From assembly GCA_002104945.1 (NCBI GenBank), contig MCFH01000028.1:611935-675934 (forward strand): DNA of 64,000 nucleotides. The letters run 5' to 3'. The notes beneath the pieces were generated by a model. That model saw nothing but the letters and a program-made list of their open reading frames with translations, did not search any database and was not told where the DNA came from. The stretch comes from Piromyces finnis (Eukaryota > Neocallimastigomycota > Neocallimastigomycetes > Neocallimastigales > Neocallimastigaceae). The translations under genes and the position numbers were made by a program. This document shows positions 10,414 to 21,500 of the stretch, piece after piece (the stretch's first letter is position 1; every line of letters begins with the position of its first letter).

Positions 10414-11060
10414 TGGTACACCACATTCAGAAAAATGCAATAAATCCATATATTTGGTAAATGAAATAACCCTTATAATATATATGGATTTAAATATTTT
10501 TATTTGAGAAATTTATATAACGATAGTAATAATAAGAATAGTAAATTAAATTAAATTAAAAACTTATAAATAATTTATTAAAGTAAAATAAACTTTTTAT
10601 AATTTAATATAAGGATGATAAAAATATAATTATATAAGGAAGAGAAAGACGCGTATATATATATAAAAAGGGAAGAGTTTTTAGTTTTAGTTAGTTTTTA
10701 GTTAGTTTATATTAATTATATTATAAATAAAATAAAGATAAGGTGATAATAATAGAAGAATAAATAATATTATTGTTAGATTTAGTGAAGGAATTAATAA
10801 TAATATTAGTTTATTTTCTAAGATTATACCTATTTTTAAAAAACAAATAATAATATAAAATAATAATAAATAATACTTATAAATAATAAAACTTGTAATA
10901 AAAATAATAAAACTTGTAATAAAAATAATAAAATAATAAATAAAATAATAAAATAATATATAATAAAAAATATTCATCTAGAATATAAATTTGTTATTTA
11001 TAACTGTTGTAGTGTCCCAAACAATAAAGAAAAAGGTACTTATAATAAAATTCTGTACCA
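10414..11060 (+). repeat. B 5' LTR (647 bp)
   Basis: It begins TGGTACACCACATTCAG and ends TTCTGTACCA. The 21-bp duplication absent from the 3' LTR lies in its A/T-rich middle. TATATATATAAAAAGGG near 10653-10670 is a plausible TATA region, followed by repeated TTAGTTTTTAGTTAG. Its reverse strand holds a hydrophobic ORF that is only a low-complexity shadow. Confidence 0.93.
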
Positions 11061-11066
11061 AGTTTT

Positions 11067-11082
11067 TGGTGGAGAATCCGGG
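11067..11082 (+). other. B primer-binding site, tRNA type
   Basis: TGGTGGAGAATCCGGG begins 6 nt after the LTR. TGG complements the CCA end of a tRNA and the rest fits an acceptor arm. The tRNA was not identified. This contrasts with the self-priming sites of T2, C, D and E. Confidence 0.7.
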
Positions 11083-11170
11083 CGATACAACAAGCAAATT
11101 TATGAAAATAGATGAGTAATAGATAGAGATTATACATAATAAAAAAAAAATATATATATATATATATATT

Positions 11171-11210
<40 letters not shown>

Positions 11211-11567
11211 TAATATATATAATAATAATAATAATAAATTATATATAACTATTAAATTATATTATTTTAATTATTTAACTTGAAGAATACACATATTTCC
11301 ACCAACCGCTTTGGGTAGATCGCGGCTGTTGAATGAAAAACTTCTTAGCTAAAGGCCTTCTACACCAAAGTCGATAATATAAGTAGTTCTAAGAATTAAA
11401 TTTATTAAAATAAAATAGTTTATATTTATATATAAAATATACCATAAATTTATAATTAATACGCGTGTTAATAATAATAAAAATATAAAAATATATACAA
11501 TTAGAAATCACGCGATATAATAAACAGACAAACAATAATAAGGGTAATATTAGTTCATCTTTGAGAA
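11083..11567 (+). repeat. B leader with (TA)n and (ATA)n microsatellites
   Basis: The leader holds a TA run at about 11150-11168, then AAT/ATA triplet runs to about 11240. A less AT-rich block follows at about 11280-11390 with several short inverted repeats, a possible packaging or dimerisation region. That role is inference. Confidence 0.5.
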
Positions 11568-12602
11568 ATGGATTTAACTACTATACGTAAAGAGGTTCCC
11601 AAACTTGATAACTATGGGAAGAATGTATGGGAATGGGTAGTGGATATGAACGACTTTTTGGATCTCTATGATTTAATTGAGCCTAGACAAGTGTATAATT
11701 GGGCTATGGCCGCAGTAGAGTCTGATACCAAAGAAGTTGTAAGAAGGTTAAAAATAAGAAGAAATAATGAAGTCCATTACCCATCACTTAAAGAAATACA
11801 AATAGCTATCGAAGAAGATATGAAGATTACTGAGGGAGATAAATGGACCCTACTTAGAAACATGAATATTGCGGAAGGAGAAACTATAAAAAAGTTTAAT
11901 TATAGATATCGAAACTTGTATCATAATCTAAGTAGGGAATATCAGAAATTAATAACAGTGAAGGAATATAGAGACTCTATTAGTGCTCGTGTCTATCCGT
12001 GCTCCCAGGTAGGAATGTCTGATTGTGAGAACCTACAAGAAGCTTACAAAATTGCTGAACGAGCTGAAAATACTGAGAGAGAAATTAAAGAGAAAAACAA
12101 TGAACAAGTTAACCAAAGGAGAGGAACAAGGAATGTTACTTTAGCTGCCCAAAGTGATAATGTTCTATTAAATCATCCGATTTATACTGGACTTATGAAT
12201 GATAATAAAGAGGTTTCGCATAATTCATATTACGACAGGAAGAATATTAACCAGAACTTTAGATATCCATATTTCAATAGAACTAGGACTAGCTACCGCA
12301 GAGTTTATGGAGGACAGTCTAATTGGAGCAACACCAATGGTTATGTAAATCAACAGAATGATAATAATAGTAGAATGGGTTTAATCCCTTATCAAGGCAT
12401 GAATAAATCTTATTCTACAACAAGAAATGCGGAAAAAAGGGTATCCCTGATAGAACCAACCGATGCTATTCCAAGGGAGATTGATGAAAGAAATTCCGAT
12501 ATAAAATGTTTCAGATGTGGACAAAATGGACACAAACGTATAGAATGTCCATATACTTTTAAACAACTTGCTGAAATGGAAGAAAAGGGGCTTTTAAACT
12601 AA
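11568..12602 (+). CDS. B gag polyprotein
   Basis: 344 residues from ATG 11568 to TAA 12600-12602. The N-terminal two thirds is helical, charged and capsid-like (WEWVVDMNDFLDLYDL near the start). The middle (about residues 200-280) is rich in Asn, Tyr and Arg, as in a linker or RNA-binding region. A single zinc knuckle CFRCGQNGHKRIEC sits near residue 317. The last sense codons TTA AAC form part of a -1 slippery heptamer just before the stop, so most ribosomes should end here while some continue into protease-pol. The protein packages element RNA and forms the particle. Confidence 0.88.
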   Translation: MDLTTIRKEVPKLDNYGKNVWEWVVDMNDFLDLYDLIEPRQVYNWAMAAVESDTKEVVRRLKIRRNNEVHYPSLKEIQIAIEEDMKITEGDKWTLLRNMNIAEGETIKKFNYRYRNLYHNLSREYQKLITVKEYRDSISARVYPCSQVGMSDCENLQEAYKIAERAENTEREIKEKNNEQVNQRRGTRNVTLAAQSDNVLLNHPIYTGLMNDNKEVSHNSYYDRKNINQNFRYPYFNRTRTSYRRVYGGQSNWSNTNGYVNQQNDNNSRMGLIPYQGMNKSYSTTRNAEKRVSLIEPTDAIPREIDERNSDIKCFRCGQNGHKRIECPYTFKQLAEMEEKGLLN

Positions 12603-12627
12603 ACTCTGGGAGAAGGACAACTCCCAG
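12593..12627 (+). promoter_or_regulatory. Programmed -1 frameshift signal between B gag and pol
   Basis: Slippery heptamer T TTA AAC at 12593-12599 is in the correct phase (zero frame CTT TTA AAC TAA). After a 6-nt spacer comes a perfect 7-bp stem, CTGGGAG (12606-12612) with CTCCCAG (12621-12627), and an 8-nt loop. The -1 frame is open from 12575 through the protease, with no stop. All elements of a canonical X XXY YYZ signal are present and correctly spaced. Confidence 0.8.
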
Positions 12628-13935
12628 TAAACAAACCAATCTATCGGTGGTACAACCAACGGTAGATAAAACCATAATTAATACTAATACCTCAAATAAT
12701 AATTACCGAGAGCCTTCGTCTATAACCTTGGTTGCAACGAAGAAATCAAAAGACACAAATAGCAAAGCTAAAAATGCGCACAAAGAAACAACCAGCCAGA
12801 TAAAGAGAATGCATGAGAATAAACTACAGCGAAATCCTATGCCTATTAAAACTACTGCTATGAAGTATAATGAGCAATTAGATAAGAGAAGGAATTATAT
12901 AAATAATAATGATAAGGAGATGAACTTGGACACTTCTGAAATTATAACAATAGATTCTGATGGAAAATCAACCAAAGATGAAAATAAGTTAACAGAAACC
13001 ATAGGAAAAGAAGAAATGGAAGAGGAGTTGGATGATATAAATGAAGAATTGGGCAAGAATGATAAGAGCAAAGCAACAACTCCTAAGGAAAATAGAAAAT
13101 TAAACAAAGTAGAGAAGTTAGAACACTTGGATGTATCCTATCTAAATGATAAAAGAATTGAGAATGTAAAGAAGAAAAATCGGGAAGAAAGAAATGCTGA
13201 AATGAAGAAACAAGAAAGGAAGGAAATAGATAAAATAAACCCTAACCCACCGCAAGAACAGATTTTAAATATTGAAAAACACATACGTCTAATGGATGGT
13301 TTTGAAGAGTTCAAGGTAGATGATTTAGTTAAAGAAGTAGCTTCGACAGAAGTGGTAACAAAACTTGTGAATTTATTAGACCTGTTCCCAAAATTCCGCA
13401 CAGCATTTGCCCAGAAGTTGAAATTAACACCAAAATTCAAAAATGCAGTAACAAATGCTGTCACCTTGCTTGGAGAACATAAAGTTGTCAAAGTCCGCGG
13501 GAAGGTAGAAGATGTGGAGGCTGAAATATTCTTAGATTCATGTGCCAGCGTTAATATGATAACAAAGTCAGCACTCCGCAAATTTAGGATTCACAAGCAG
13601 CCAGTAGGAAATATTACAGAGACAATATTTCAGGCATATTCCAATACTTCATCGAATACGGACATATATAAACTAAAAATCACAATTGGCGAGAAGACTT
13701 TCACAGAGATATTTAGGGTTATCGAAAAAGATGATATCTTTGATATATTAATTGGAATCGATTCCCTTAAAAGGAATAGGTTTAGTTTAAATTTTGTGGA
13801 TGATAATTTATACTACATTGATAAAAACAATTCTCCCATGAAAATTGCAGACCTCCATTATGATGTAAATCTCCAGGAATCTAAAGGGGAGGATTCAGAT
13901 GAGGAAACTATAGAAGAAATACCAATGTTAATAAC
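12602..13935 (+). CDS. B pol, protease part (split by element C)
   Basis: The reading frame is in the -1 frame relative to gag and is entered by frameshifting rather than from its own start; the first codons after the slip are CTA AAC TCT GGG. The first half is a long Lys/Glu/Asn-rich linker. The retropepsin-like domain lies at about 13480-13780 with FLDSCASVNMI (catalytic Asp in a DSC rather than DSG/DTG context) and DILIGIDSL. The frame is cut at 13935 by insertion of C; a false ORF end at 13948 lies inside the C LTR. It continues in the same frame at 30584. Confidence 0.85.
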
Positions 13936-14666
13936 TGTAAAGATATAAAGTATATCTTTAAATTATTTAATAATTAATTAATAATTATTGAATAATAATT
14001 TTGATATTTTAATGAAAAAATTGTTTATAAAATTTATTGTATAAATTTTATGGAATAATTAAATAAATATTAATTTTAAAATATCAAAGTTAGAAATGAA
14101 ATTTGGATAAATATTTAAATTAATGGATAATTAAATTTAAATATTTTAAATATTCAAATTAAATCTTAAAAAGTTTTTATTTAATTAAAATTAGTTTAAT
14201 AACTTTAGCGTAGTTTTAAATTAGCATTTTTAATTATAAATATATAATAAATAGTATTATTAATATTTAATTAATATATAGGTAATACATGGACTGTATT
14301 CAATTTGTAGTTTACTCAAATTGAATCAAAAGTGTATTTAATTAGTTTTAGTTTAGTTTTATTATTTTATTATTTAATTAAATTAGTATTAAATTAGTTT
14401 TGTTTATTTTATATTGAATATATGTATAATTAAATAGAATAGTATATTAAAATATAATTTGTAAAAAATATAAATACATGTAAAATTTCATAGTTAAACG
14501 ATGTAATTGTTATTGACTATAATTTAGTTAATAACTAAATAAGAACTAATAAAAAAGAAAAAAGAATATAAATAAATTTTGTTTTTGTTTTTAATTTTTT
14601 ATTTTATTGTGTTTTTGTTTTATTGTAAAAAATTTTATAATCTGTTTTAAATTTTATACTTTTACA
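13936..14666 (+). repeat. C 5' LTR (731 bp)
   Basis: It begins TGTAAAGATATAAAG and ends CTTTTACA. The start forms a hairpin AAAGATATA-AAG-TATATCTTT, the counterpart of the different hairpin in T2/E. TATAAATA at 14469-14476 is 34 nt before GTAATTGTTAT at 14503-14513, the predicted RNA start and self-primer. Confidence 0.95.
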
Positions 14667-14677
14667 ATAACAATTAC
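14667..14677 (+). other. C self-priming primer-binding site
   Basis: ATAACAATTAC abuts the LTR and is the exact reverse complement of 14503-14513. It is identical to the T2 and E sites. Confidence 0.75.
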
Positions 14678-14747
14678 CTTTTTTTTTATATAAAACACGT
14701 TATAAAATTTTTTTTTAATAAAACATATTTAATATTTTTTTTCTTAC

Positions 14748-14968
14748 CTACCGTGTCTTAGGAAATATCTACCGCGTCTAAAGGAATATCTACTGTGTTT
14801 TAAAGGCGATCTACCGTGTCTTAGGAAATATCTACCGCGTCTAAAGGAATATCTACTGTGTTTTAAAGGCGATCTACCGTGTCTTAGGAAATATCTACCG
14901 CGTCTAAAGGAATATCTACTGTGTTTTAAAGGCGATCTACCGTGTCTTAGGAAATATCTACCGCGTTT
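14748..14968 (+). repeat. Higher-order tandem repeat in C leader: 63 bp made of three 21-mers
   Basis: Three full 63-bp units plus half a unit start at 14748, 14811, 14874 and 14937. Each unit is three diverged 21-bp subunits beginning CTACCGTGTCTTAGG, CTACCGCGTCTAAAGG and CTACTGTGTTTTAAAGG. The repeat lies between PBS and gag, has no ATG, and is richer in GC than its surroundings. Confidence 0.95.
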
Positions 14969-15136
14969 AGATTATTATTTTAGTATCATTCAAGCTTCCA
15001 ACACTATTTGGTTACTGTATTTAATTTTGTTACTATATTTTTAAGAGCTCGTCTAACACCGTTTGATAGGATAGAGTTACGACGACATCTTAATTAAAAT
15101 ATTGTAAAAAATTAAATAAGTAAAATATTAAGCATA

Positions 15137-16777
15137 TTGGAGGAAATCAACCAACTCTTATCTAACCTCCACTTAAACGAAAATATGGACCGTCAAGGGG
15201 CGTCTTTGAGGATAGTTAATGATCCTCCAACCTTTTCAGGAAGAAGACAAGAACTAGATGGGTTCTTGACCAGGGTTGAACTAGCCATTGAAGCCAACCC
15301 TGATAGATTTGTTAATGATGAGGCAAGAGTTCGATTCTTAATATCTTACTTTGTCAATAGACCTTTAGAATGGGCCGCTCGTTTAAGACAAAATAACGAC
15401 GCCGTTCTAAGAAACTATGATCAGTTTATTGCTGCTCTTCGTACCAATTTCGGGGATCCGAATAATGATACGATTGTTGCAAATGGAAGATTTTGCAACA
15501 TTAAACAAAGAAAATTTGGCAAGGTGTTCGAATACATTAACGAATTCCAACGCGTTAGCCAAAATTCGAATTTTAATGAAGCAGCTAAAATATACATGTT
15601 CACAAAGGGATTACATCCGAAAATGCGTGAACATTTAGCTGTAGTGAATCCAAATCCCTCTCAATTAGAGCGTCTTTATTCTGATGTCCTTAGTATTGAA
15701 AATCTTACTAAGAGAAATGATATCAGTGAATATTACATGACGCATCAAGACCGAAGAAATTATAACCAAAATGATCCTATGGATGTGGATTTATATAGGA
15801 TCAGTTTAGGTCAAAGAAAGGTTAATTACTTCCCTCCTCATAGAAGTAATTATGACGAAAATAAAATAAATCGCACTGAGGCTAAGAAGAATGGAGTTTG
15901 CTTTACTTGTGGAAAGTCTGGACACTTTCAATTCAATTGTCCAAACAAAAAGAAACCAAAAAATGTAAAAATTATCAAGAGATGCTATTCAGAAGACGAA
16001 GCTAGCCCTTCAATCAAGAAAATTAAAAAGGATAATCTTAATTCCAAGGGAACTTCAAACATATTCGAAATTCATAAAGGTGAAAAGAAAAATATTATTG
16101 ATTTTTACATCAAAACCAATGATATTGATGAAGTCAAAGCTAAGGTACTTATTGATTCTGGTTCCGATCTTAATTTCATCCACCCCGAGTTCGCCCGAAT
16201 CAATAATATTAAACTTTCAAATATTGCTGAATCTTTCAAGGTTTCTGGTTTAGGGCAAGGTACATCTACCGTGAAAAAGGAATCCGAAAAGTGCATCCTT
16301 CGTTTGAGAAATCATTACGAAGTCATTCAATTATATGCACTTAGAATTCCTGAAGTTGATATAATTCTTGGTGTACCCTGGATTGAAAAACATTGCCCTG
16401 TTTACTACCACGATTCTTCCAAAATTGCATTTAGCTCTACATACTGTGCCAGACATTGTAATGTGGGAAGAAGAAAGAACAAGAGTAGCACAAAGGAAAC
16501 CAAGAAAGAAAAAATATCATCAAGAAAAGAAAAAGAAGTTATTCAAGATGATGAAGATGATCAATCCTCTTATAGTGAACTTGGTTCATACAATCATTAT
16601 GAATACTCTTATAGCGACTCCAGTGATGATGAAGAAACTTTAAGTATTAGAGGCCGTAGAACCTCCGTCAAAACCATTAGTAACCTAGATAGTTTTAATA
16701 AAATTAAATTTAGTAATAGTTTAAATAATGATAATAATTGTAATTTTAAATGTATATGTGTAACGAATATTGTGTAA
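15137..16777 (+). CDS. C gag-protease, truncated by insertion of D
   Basis: Gag-Pol N-terminus, homologous to T2 and E. It has a capsid region (DPPTFSGRRQELDGFLTRVEL), zinc knuckle CFTCGKSGHFQFNC (about 15900), protease IDSGSDLNF (about 16150) and IILGVPWI. An acidic, Ser/Tyr-rich linker (about 16550-16650) precedes RT in the family. True C coding ends at 16758; the last codons to 16777 lie inside the D LTR. No ATG is available upstream of the conserved TTGGAGG at 15137, and the first in-frame ATG is at about 15185. The protein would have packaged and processed C particles. Confidence 0.88.
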   Translation: MEEINQLLSNLHLNENMDRQGASLRIVNDPPTFSGRRQELDGFLTRVELAIEANPDRFVNDEARVRFLISYFVNRPLEWAARLRQNNDAVLRNYDQFIAALRTNFGDPNNDTIVANGRFCNIKQRKFGKVFEYINEFQRVSQNSNFNEAAKIYMFTKGLHPKMREHLAVVNPNPSQLERLYSDVLSIENLTKRNDISEYYMTHQDRRNYNQNDPMDVDLYRISLGQRKVNYFPPHRSNYDENKINRTEAKKNGVCFTCGKSGHFQFNCPNKKKPKNVKIIKRCYSEDEASPSIKKIKKDNLNSKGTSNIFEIHKGEKKNIIDFYIKTNDIDEVKAKVLIDSGSDLNFIHPEFARINNIKLSNIAESFKVSGLGQGTSTVKKESEKCILRLRNHYEVIQLYALRIPEVDIILGVPWIEKHCPVYYHDSSKIAFSSTYCARHCNVGRRKNKSSTKETKKEKISSRKEKEVIQDDEDDQSSYSELGSYNHYEYSYSDSSDDEETLSIRGRRTSVKTISNLDSFNKIKFSNSLNNDNNCNFKCICVTNIV

Positions 16778-18164
16778 GAAATAATAATTATTTGATACAT
16801 AATTAATATTTCTTAGTTAAAATCATTAATTATTAATCATTAATTAATGTTAATAATATTAGTCTATTTAAATAATTATTCTCATTTAAATTTATTTTAA
16901 TTATTTATTTTCACTTAATTTTAATATCTTAAATTACATTTAACCATTTAATTATATTATTCATTAATATTTTATTTAATATTTTTATTAATTATATTTA
17001 TGCATTTAACTAATTAATTTAATTAATTACTTTTATTTAACTTTATATTTTTATTAATTATATTTATTCATTTAATTAATTAATTTAATTAATTACTTTT
17101 ATTTAACTTTATATTTTTATCAAATATATTTAATTATTTATTTAATTAATTACTTTAAAATAATTATTCATTGTTTAGGAATCGATATTTTAAGGTTTTT
17201 TCCAATTTCTAAAATAATTGGTTTTACTTAAAATATACGATGATCAATATGTATAGAATGTTGATCGAACTTTGTTTAGGTTTTTCTTCTAATCTTTTCC
17301 TAAACAAAAAATTATTTTGTTAAGATTAGATAAAATTTTAATTTAAACTTTAAATTTATTAAATAATATAAATAAAGACTCTTGATTCCCTTCTAAGAAA
17401 TCAAGAGTTATTATTATAAGAAACAAATTATAATAATAAAAAGCGTTTTTAATTTTATTTTACTTAACTTAGTTATAATAAAACATATTAACTTATTAAA
17501 GTGTAAAATTATTTCTACTCTTATAATAAACTCGAACTTAAAGATAAGTATTAATATTTATTTTCTTTTTATTCTCAATTTATCAATAAATTGTAGTTAA
17601 TAATTCTATTGTATAATAATTTATAATGGAATTATTACATATTGATAATGAAATTAGTAATATTGGTATATTGGTAAATGTCGAAATTAATCACGATAGA
17701 TGTCGTGGGTTCGACATATAACTTTACCAAATTTAAAATAATAATTTTATTTTATTCATTGATTTTAAAAATTTTTTTTTAAATAGATATTCCGATAAAT
17801 TTATTTTAAATTTTATTGAAATTAGCCGAGACCAATCAAATATCGGAAATTAAAATTTAATTACTAATTAATACTATTATCTTTCCGAAACCTAAATTTT
17901 AATTAATTTTGGAAAAGTATAAAAGGAAAGAAAATTTACAAAAAAAAATTGTTTTTTGTGTTTTTATTAATTAATAATAAAAAAATAAGTAATTTACACA
18001 AAATTATAAAATATTATTTTATAAATTAAATAAAGAAACTTAAAAATAAAATAAAATATTTTTATTAATATATTAAAAAAAACATATTACTTAAGTGGAT
18101 ATACTCGCCTATTGTGTACAGAAACGTTTCTATATAAATATATTATTTTTATAGAAACATTACA
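16759..18164 (+). repeat. D 5' LTR (about 1.4 kb)
   Basis: It begins TGTAACGAAT like T1 and ends GAAACATTACA. TATAAAA at 17918-17924 precedes GTGTTTTTAT at 17958-17967, the complement of the PBS. The long AT-rich stretch 16775-17640 has no counterpart in the much shorter T1 LTR, so it may be a secondary insertion or expansion. It includes a 66-bp tandem repeat. Confidence 0.75.
16981..17160 (+). repeat. 66-bp AT-rich tandem repeat inside D LTR
   Basis: About 2.7 copies of a 66-bp unit start near 16981, 17047 and 17113. Each contains TTTAATTAATTACTTTTATT followed by AACTTTATATTTTTAT. Confidence 0.85.
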
Positions 18165-18174
18165 ATAAAAACAC
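18165..18174 (+). other. D self-priming primer-binding site
   Basis: ATAAAAACAC abuts the LTR and is the exact reverse complement of GTGTTTTTAT at 17958-17967. Its sequence differs from the T2/C/E site, but complementarity to its own LTR is kept. Confidence 0.7.
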
Positions 18175-18390
18175 CCTAAGAAATATACACAATACCCTTG
18201 TATATCAAAGCATATTAAAATTTACTTATTGCTGATAAACTCCTTCGAAATCTTTTGAACTACAGTAAACTATACTGAAATCTACTGGGATTATATTAAA
18301 ATTTTTTTTTTTGAAATCTATTAAGATATTCTGAATTCTCTCTACCATCAAACTCTTTTGAAAAATACTCAACTCTTCGAATCTGTTATC

Positions 18391-18499
18391 TTTTGGACTC
18401 TCTTTTGGACTCTCTTTTGGACTTTGGGCTCCCTTAAGCTTCTCTAATTTCCGATTTCTTCTTCTCTTGCATATTTCCTAAAAAAAAAAAAAAAAAAAA
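18391..18499 (+). repeat. D leader: 12-bp triple repeat and A20 tract before gag
   Basis: TTTTGGACTCTC is repeated in tandem at 18391, 18403 and 18415 (last copy imperfect). A run of 20 A at 18480-18499 ends 5 nt before the gag ATG. Confidence 0.85.
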
Positions 18500-18504
18500 T
18501 AATT

Positions 18505-21500
18505 ATGGAACACGAATTCTTAAATACGAATAATAGTAACTTAGATAATGCAACTTTGAAAGATGGTTTAGCAGGAGACCGTCGATTTTTCAAAGGATTC
18601 ATTGCTAAGATGGAACTTATATTTATGCTCTATCCAGACCGTTATGTCAGTGATACAGATAAAGTCGTATATTTGATATCTAGAATGTACGGGGATGCAA
18701 TGAATTGGATTGCTTCTCTGATAAAAAACAATGACCCATGTTTATATGACTACGAAGCCTTTGTTGGAAAGCTAAAAGCAATGTACGGTTCTTCTGATTC
18801 AGCTTTCGTATCCAATAGGAAACTCAGGACAATAAAACAAAGACGTCTAGGTAATATACAAAATTATATCCTAGAATTTAATAAGTATGCGGACGAATCT
18901 ACATGGAATGAGGATGCAAAGATGGATGCTTTTCTGGAAGGCCTTCAAGACCCAATAGCTAGTAGAATTCTTGAAATGTTCCCTGGACCGAAAACACTAT
19001 CTTCAATGCAGACTATCGCTACTAGAATTGACTCAAGAATATCCGCTCATAGACAATTGTTTGGTAATGGAAAAAATTCTTCTAGTAAAAGCTCATCATC
19101 TAATAATACGAAACAATCTAAACCTTTTATTAAACACCGAGGTCCACTCACAAAAGAAGAAAAGGAACGTAGAAGAAAAGAAAATCTTTGTTTATATTGT
19201 GGATCCGCTCAACATAAACTAGAAGATTGCCCATTAGCTAATAAGAAGAATAAAGCACCCTCAAGCTCAGCTTTTGTTTCCAATTCAAATACAAAATTAC
19301 CTGCTCGACCAAGATTATCAGATAATCAAAATATAAGACAACCGATTCTAACCACCGAACTAGCCTTCGCCGGAACTTCTACCACTGTCAAGCTTCTCTT
19401 AGATTCTGGTTCTGAATTGAACTTAATGGATGTTTATTTTGCTAAGGAAAACAACATTCCATTTGATTCCAGTTCCATTCCCCCAAGAATCTCTGGAATT
19501 GGAGGAATGCAACCTATTTTAGGTAAAACTCTTCCTATTTCCTTAAAATATAAGAATCATCAATGTCAAACTGAATTTTATGTTTTGGATCTACCTTCTT
19601 ACTGTGGAATCCTTGGAATAAATTGGCTTAGTACCCACAACCCGACAATTGACTTCGCCAATAAAGAAATATCATTCAAATCTAACTATTGCCTTTCACA
19701 TTGTATAGTTATACCTAGCTCTTTCACAACTCATATCATTGAATCCGAATCTCCTAATGAATTAAATTCAGAAGAGAAAATAATGGAAATGTTACCCTCT
19801 AAGCTTAGATCTTTTAAGGATGTATTCGACGAAAAATCAGCAAATACCCTTCCTCCACACCGTCAATATGACTGTGAGATCAATCTCAAACCAGGATCTC
19901 AATTATTTTATGGACCAATTTATCCATTAACAGAAAAGGAATCGACCGCACTTAAAGAATATATTGATGATAATTTATCAAAGAGATTTATTAGAAAGTC
20001 GAAGTCACCAGCTGGGGCTCCAGTACTATTTGTGCCTAAGAAGAATGGCGACCTACGTATGTGTGTCGATTATAGACGCCTAAATGAGATCACAATCCGT
20101 GATTCGTATCCGCTACCACTTATTAATGAAATGCTAGAACAGCTAGGAAAAGGAAATATATTCTCAAAATTGGATTTACGTTCAGCATATAATTTGGTTA
20201 GGATCAAGAGCGGTGATGAATATAAAACCGCTTTCAACTGTAAGTTTGGCCATTTCGAATACTTGGTGATGCCCTTTGGTCTGAAAAACGCACCCGCGGT
20301 TTTTCAGCACTTCATTAATGACGTTTTGGATGGTATACTCGGTGAATTTGCCTTTAGTTATATCGACGACATTTTAATCTTCTCAGAAAATGAGACTATT
20401 CATCTCAAACACGTTGGTGAAGTTCTTACTAGGCTAAGGAAAGCTGGCCTATATGCAAAAATTGAAAAGTGCCAATTTTTTGTCCCATTTCTCGACTTCC
20501 TTGGACATCGAATTGCTCACAATGGGATATATATGGATCCTTCCAAAGTATCCTCAATTCTTGAATGGCCCGTTCCTTCCAATACTAAAGAACTTCAATC
20601 ATTTTTAGGCTTAGTTAACTATTATCGACGCTTTATTCCCAACTTCGCAAAGCGTTCTCAGCCATTAACCCTTTTCCTCAAGAAGGGTATTAAGTTTGAA
20701 TGGACTAAAGAATCGCAAGAAGCCTTTGAAGACATTAAGAAAACGTTCTCTTCTGCCCCCATTTTAGCTTATCCTAACAGGAAACTTCCATTCTTGGTAG
20801 AAACTGATAGCAGTAACTTCGCCATTGGAGCCATTCTCTCGCAAAATTCCCTTTCAAACAACAAGGTTCATCCTATAGCTTTCTTTTCTAGGTCACTCAC
20901 TGCTGCGGAAAAAAATTATCCAATTTACGATAAAGAGTTACTAGCAATCGTTGACTCGTTAGAACACTGGCGTCATCTCCTAAAAGGAACCTCCATTCCA
21001 TTCACAATCTTCTCTGATCACAGAAACCTATTATATCAAAAGAAGCCCGAGAAGATGACCCAAAGGCATGTTCGTTGGTCCCTTTTTCTAGCCGAGTTTA
21101 ATTTCAACATCAGGTATCGCTCCGGCTCCAATAATGGAAAACCTGATGCATTATCTCGCAGACCTGATTACGCTTCTGCTCCTGATAATATGGAACCTAA
21201 TTCAATCCCTCTTTCTGTTCTTCGCCCTGAAAACTTTTGTGCTCCCGCTTCAGTTATTTATTCTCTTTACGAAAACATCTTATCCGAATTAAAAAATGAC
21301 AAATTTTATCAAAATATTTGCTATTACCTCGAATCGAAGAATCCTCCGGTCCCACACCCAAGTATTGATAAGTTCTCCCTAAGTAACAGTTTTTTATTAT
21401 TCAACAATAAAGTTTATGTCCCAAAGAATTGCCGTCCTACTATCTTAAATATTTGTCATGATTCGCCTTCTGCCGGACATTTTGGTATTAAAAAAACAAT

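Noticed and set aside
10702-10977. Hydrophobic minus-strand ORF (91 aa), repeated at 34475-34729
   Set aside because: Both copies lie inside the LTRs of B in AT-rich triplet sequence; the Ile/Tyr/Phe-rich translation is a composition artefact.
13936-13948. Natural end of the B protease ORF at 13948
   Set aside because: The stop lies inside the C LTR; the B frame resumes at 30584.
14748-14968. CRISPR-like appearance of the 63-bp array
   Set aside because: There are no variable spacers; it is a pure nested tandem repeat inside a retrotransposon leader of a eukaryote.
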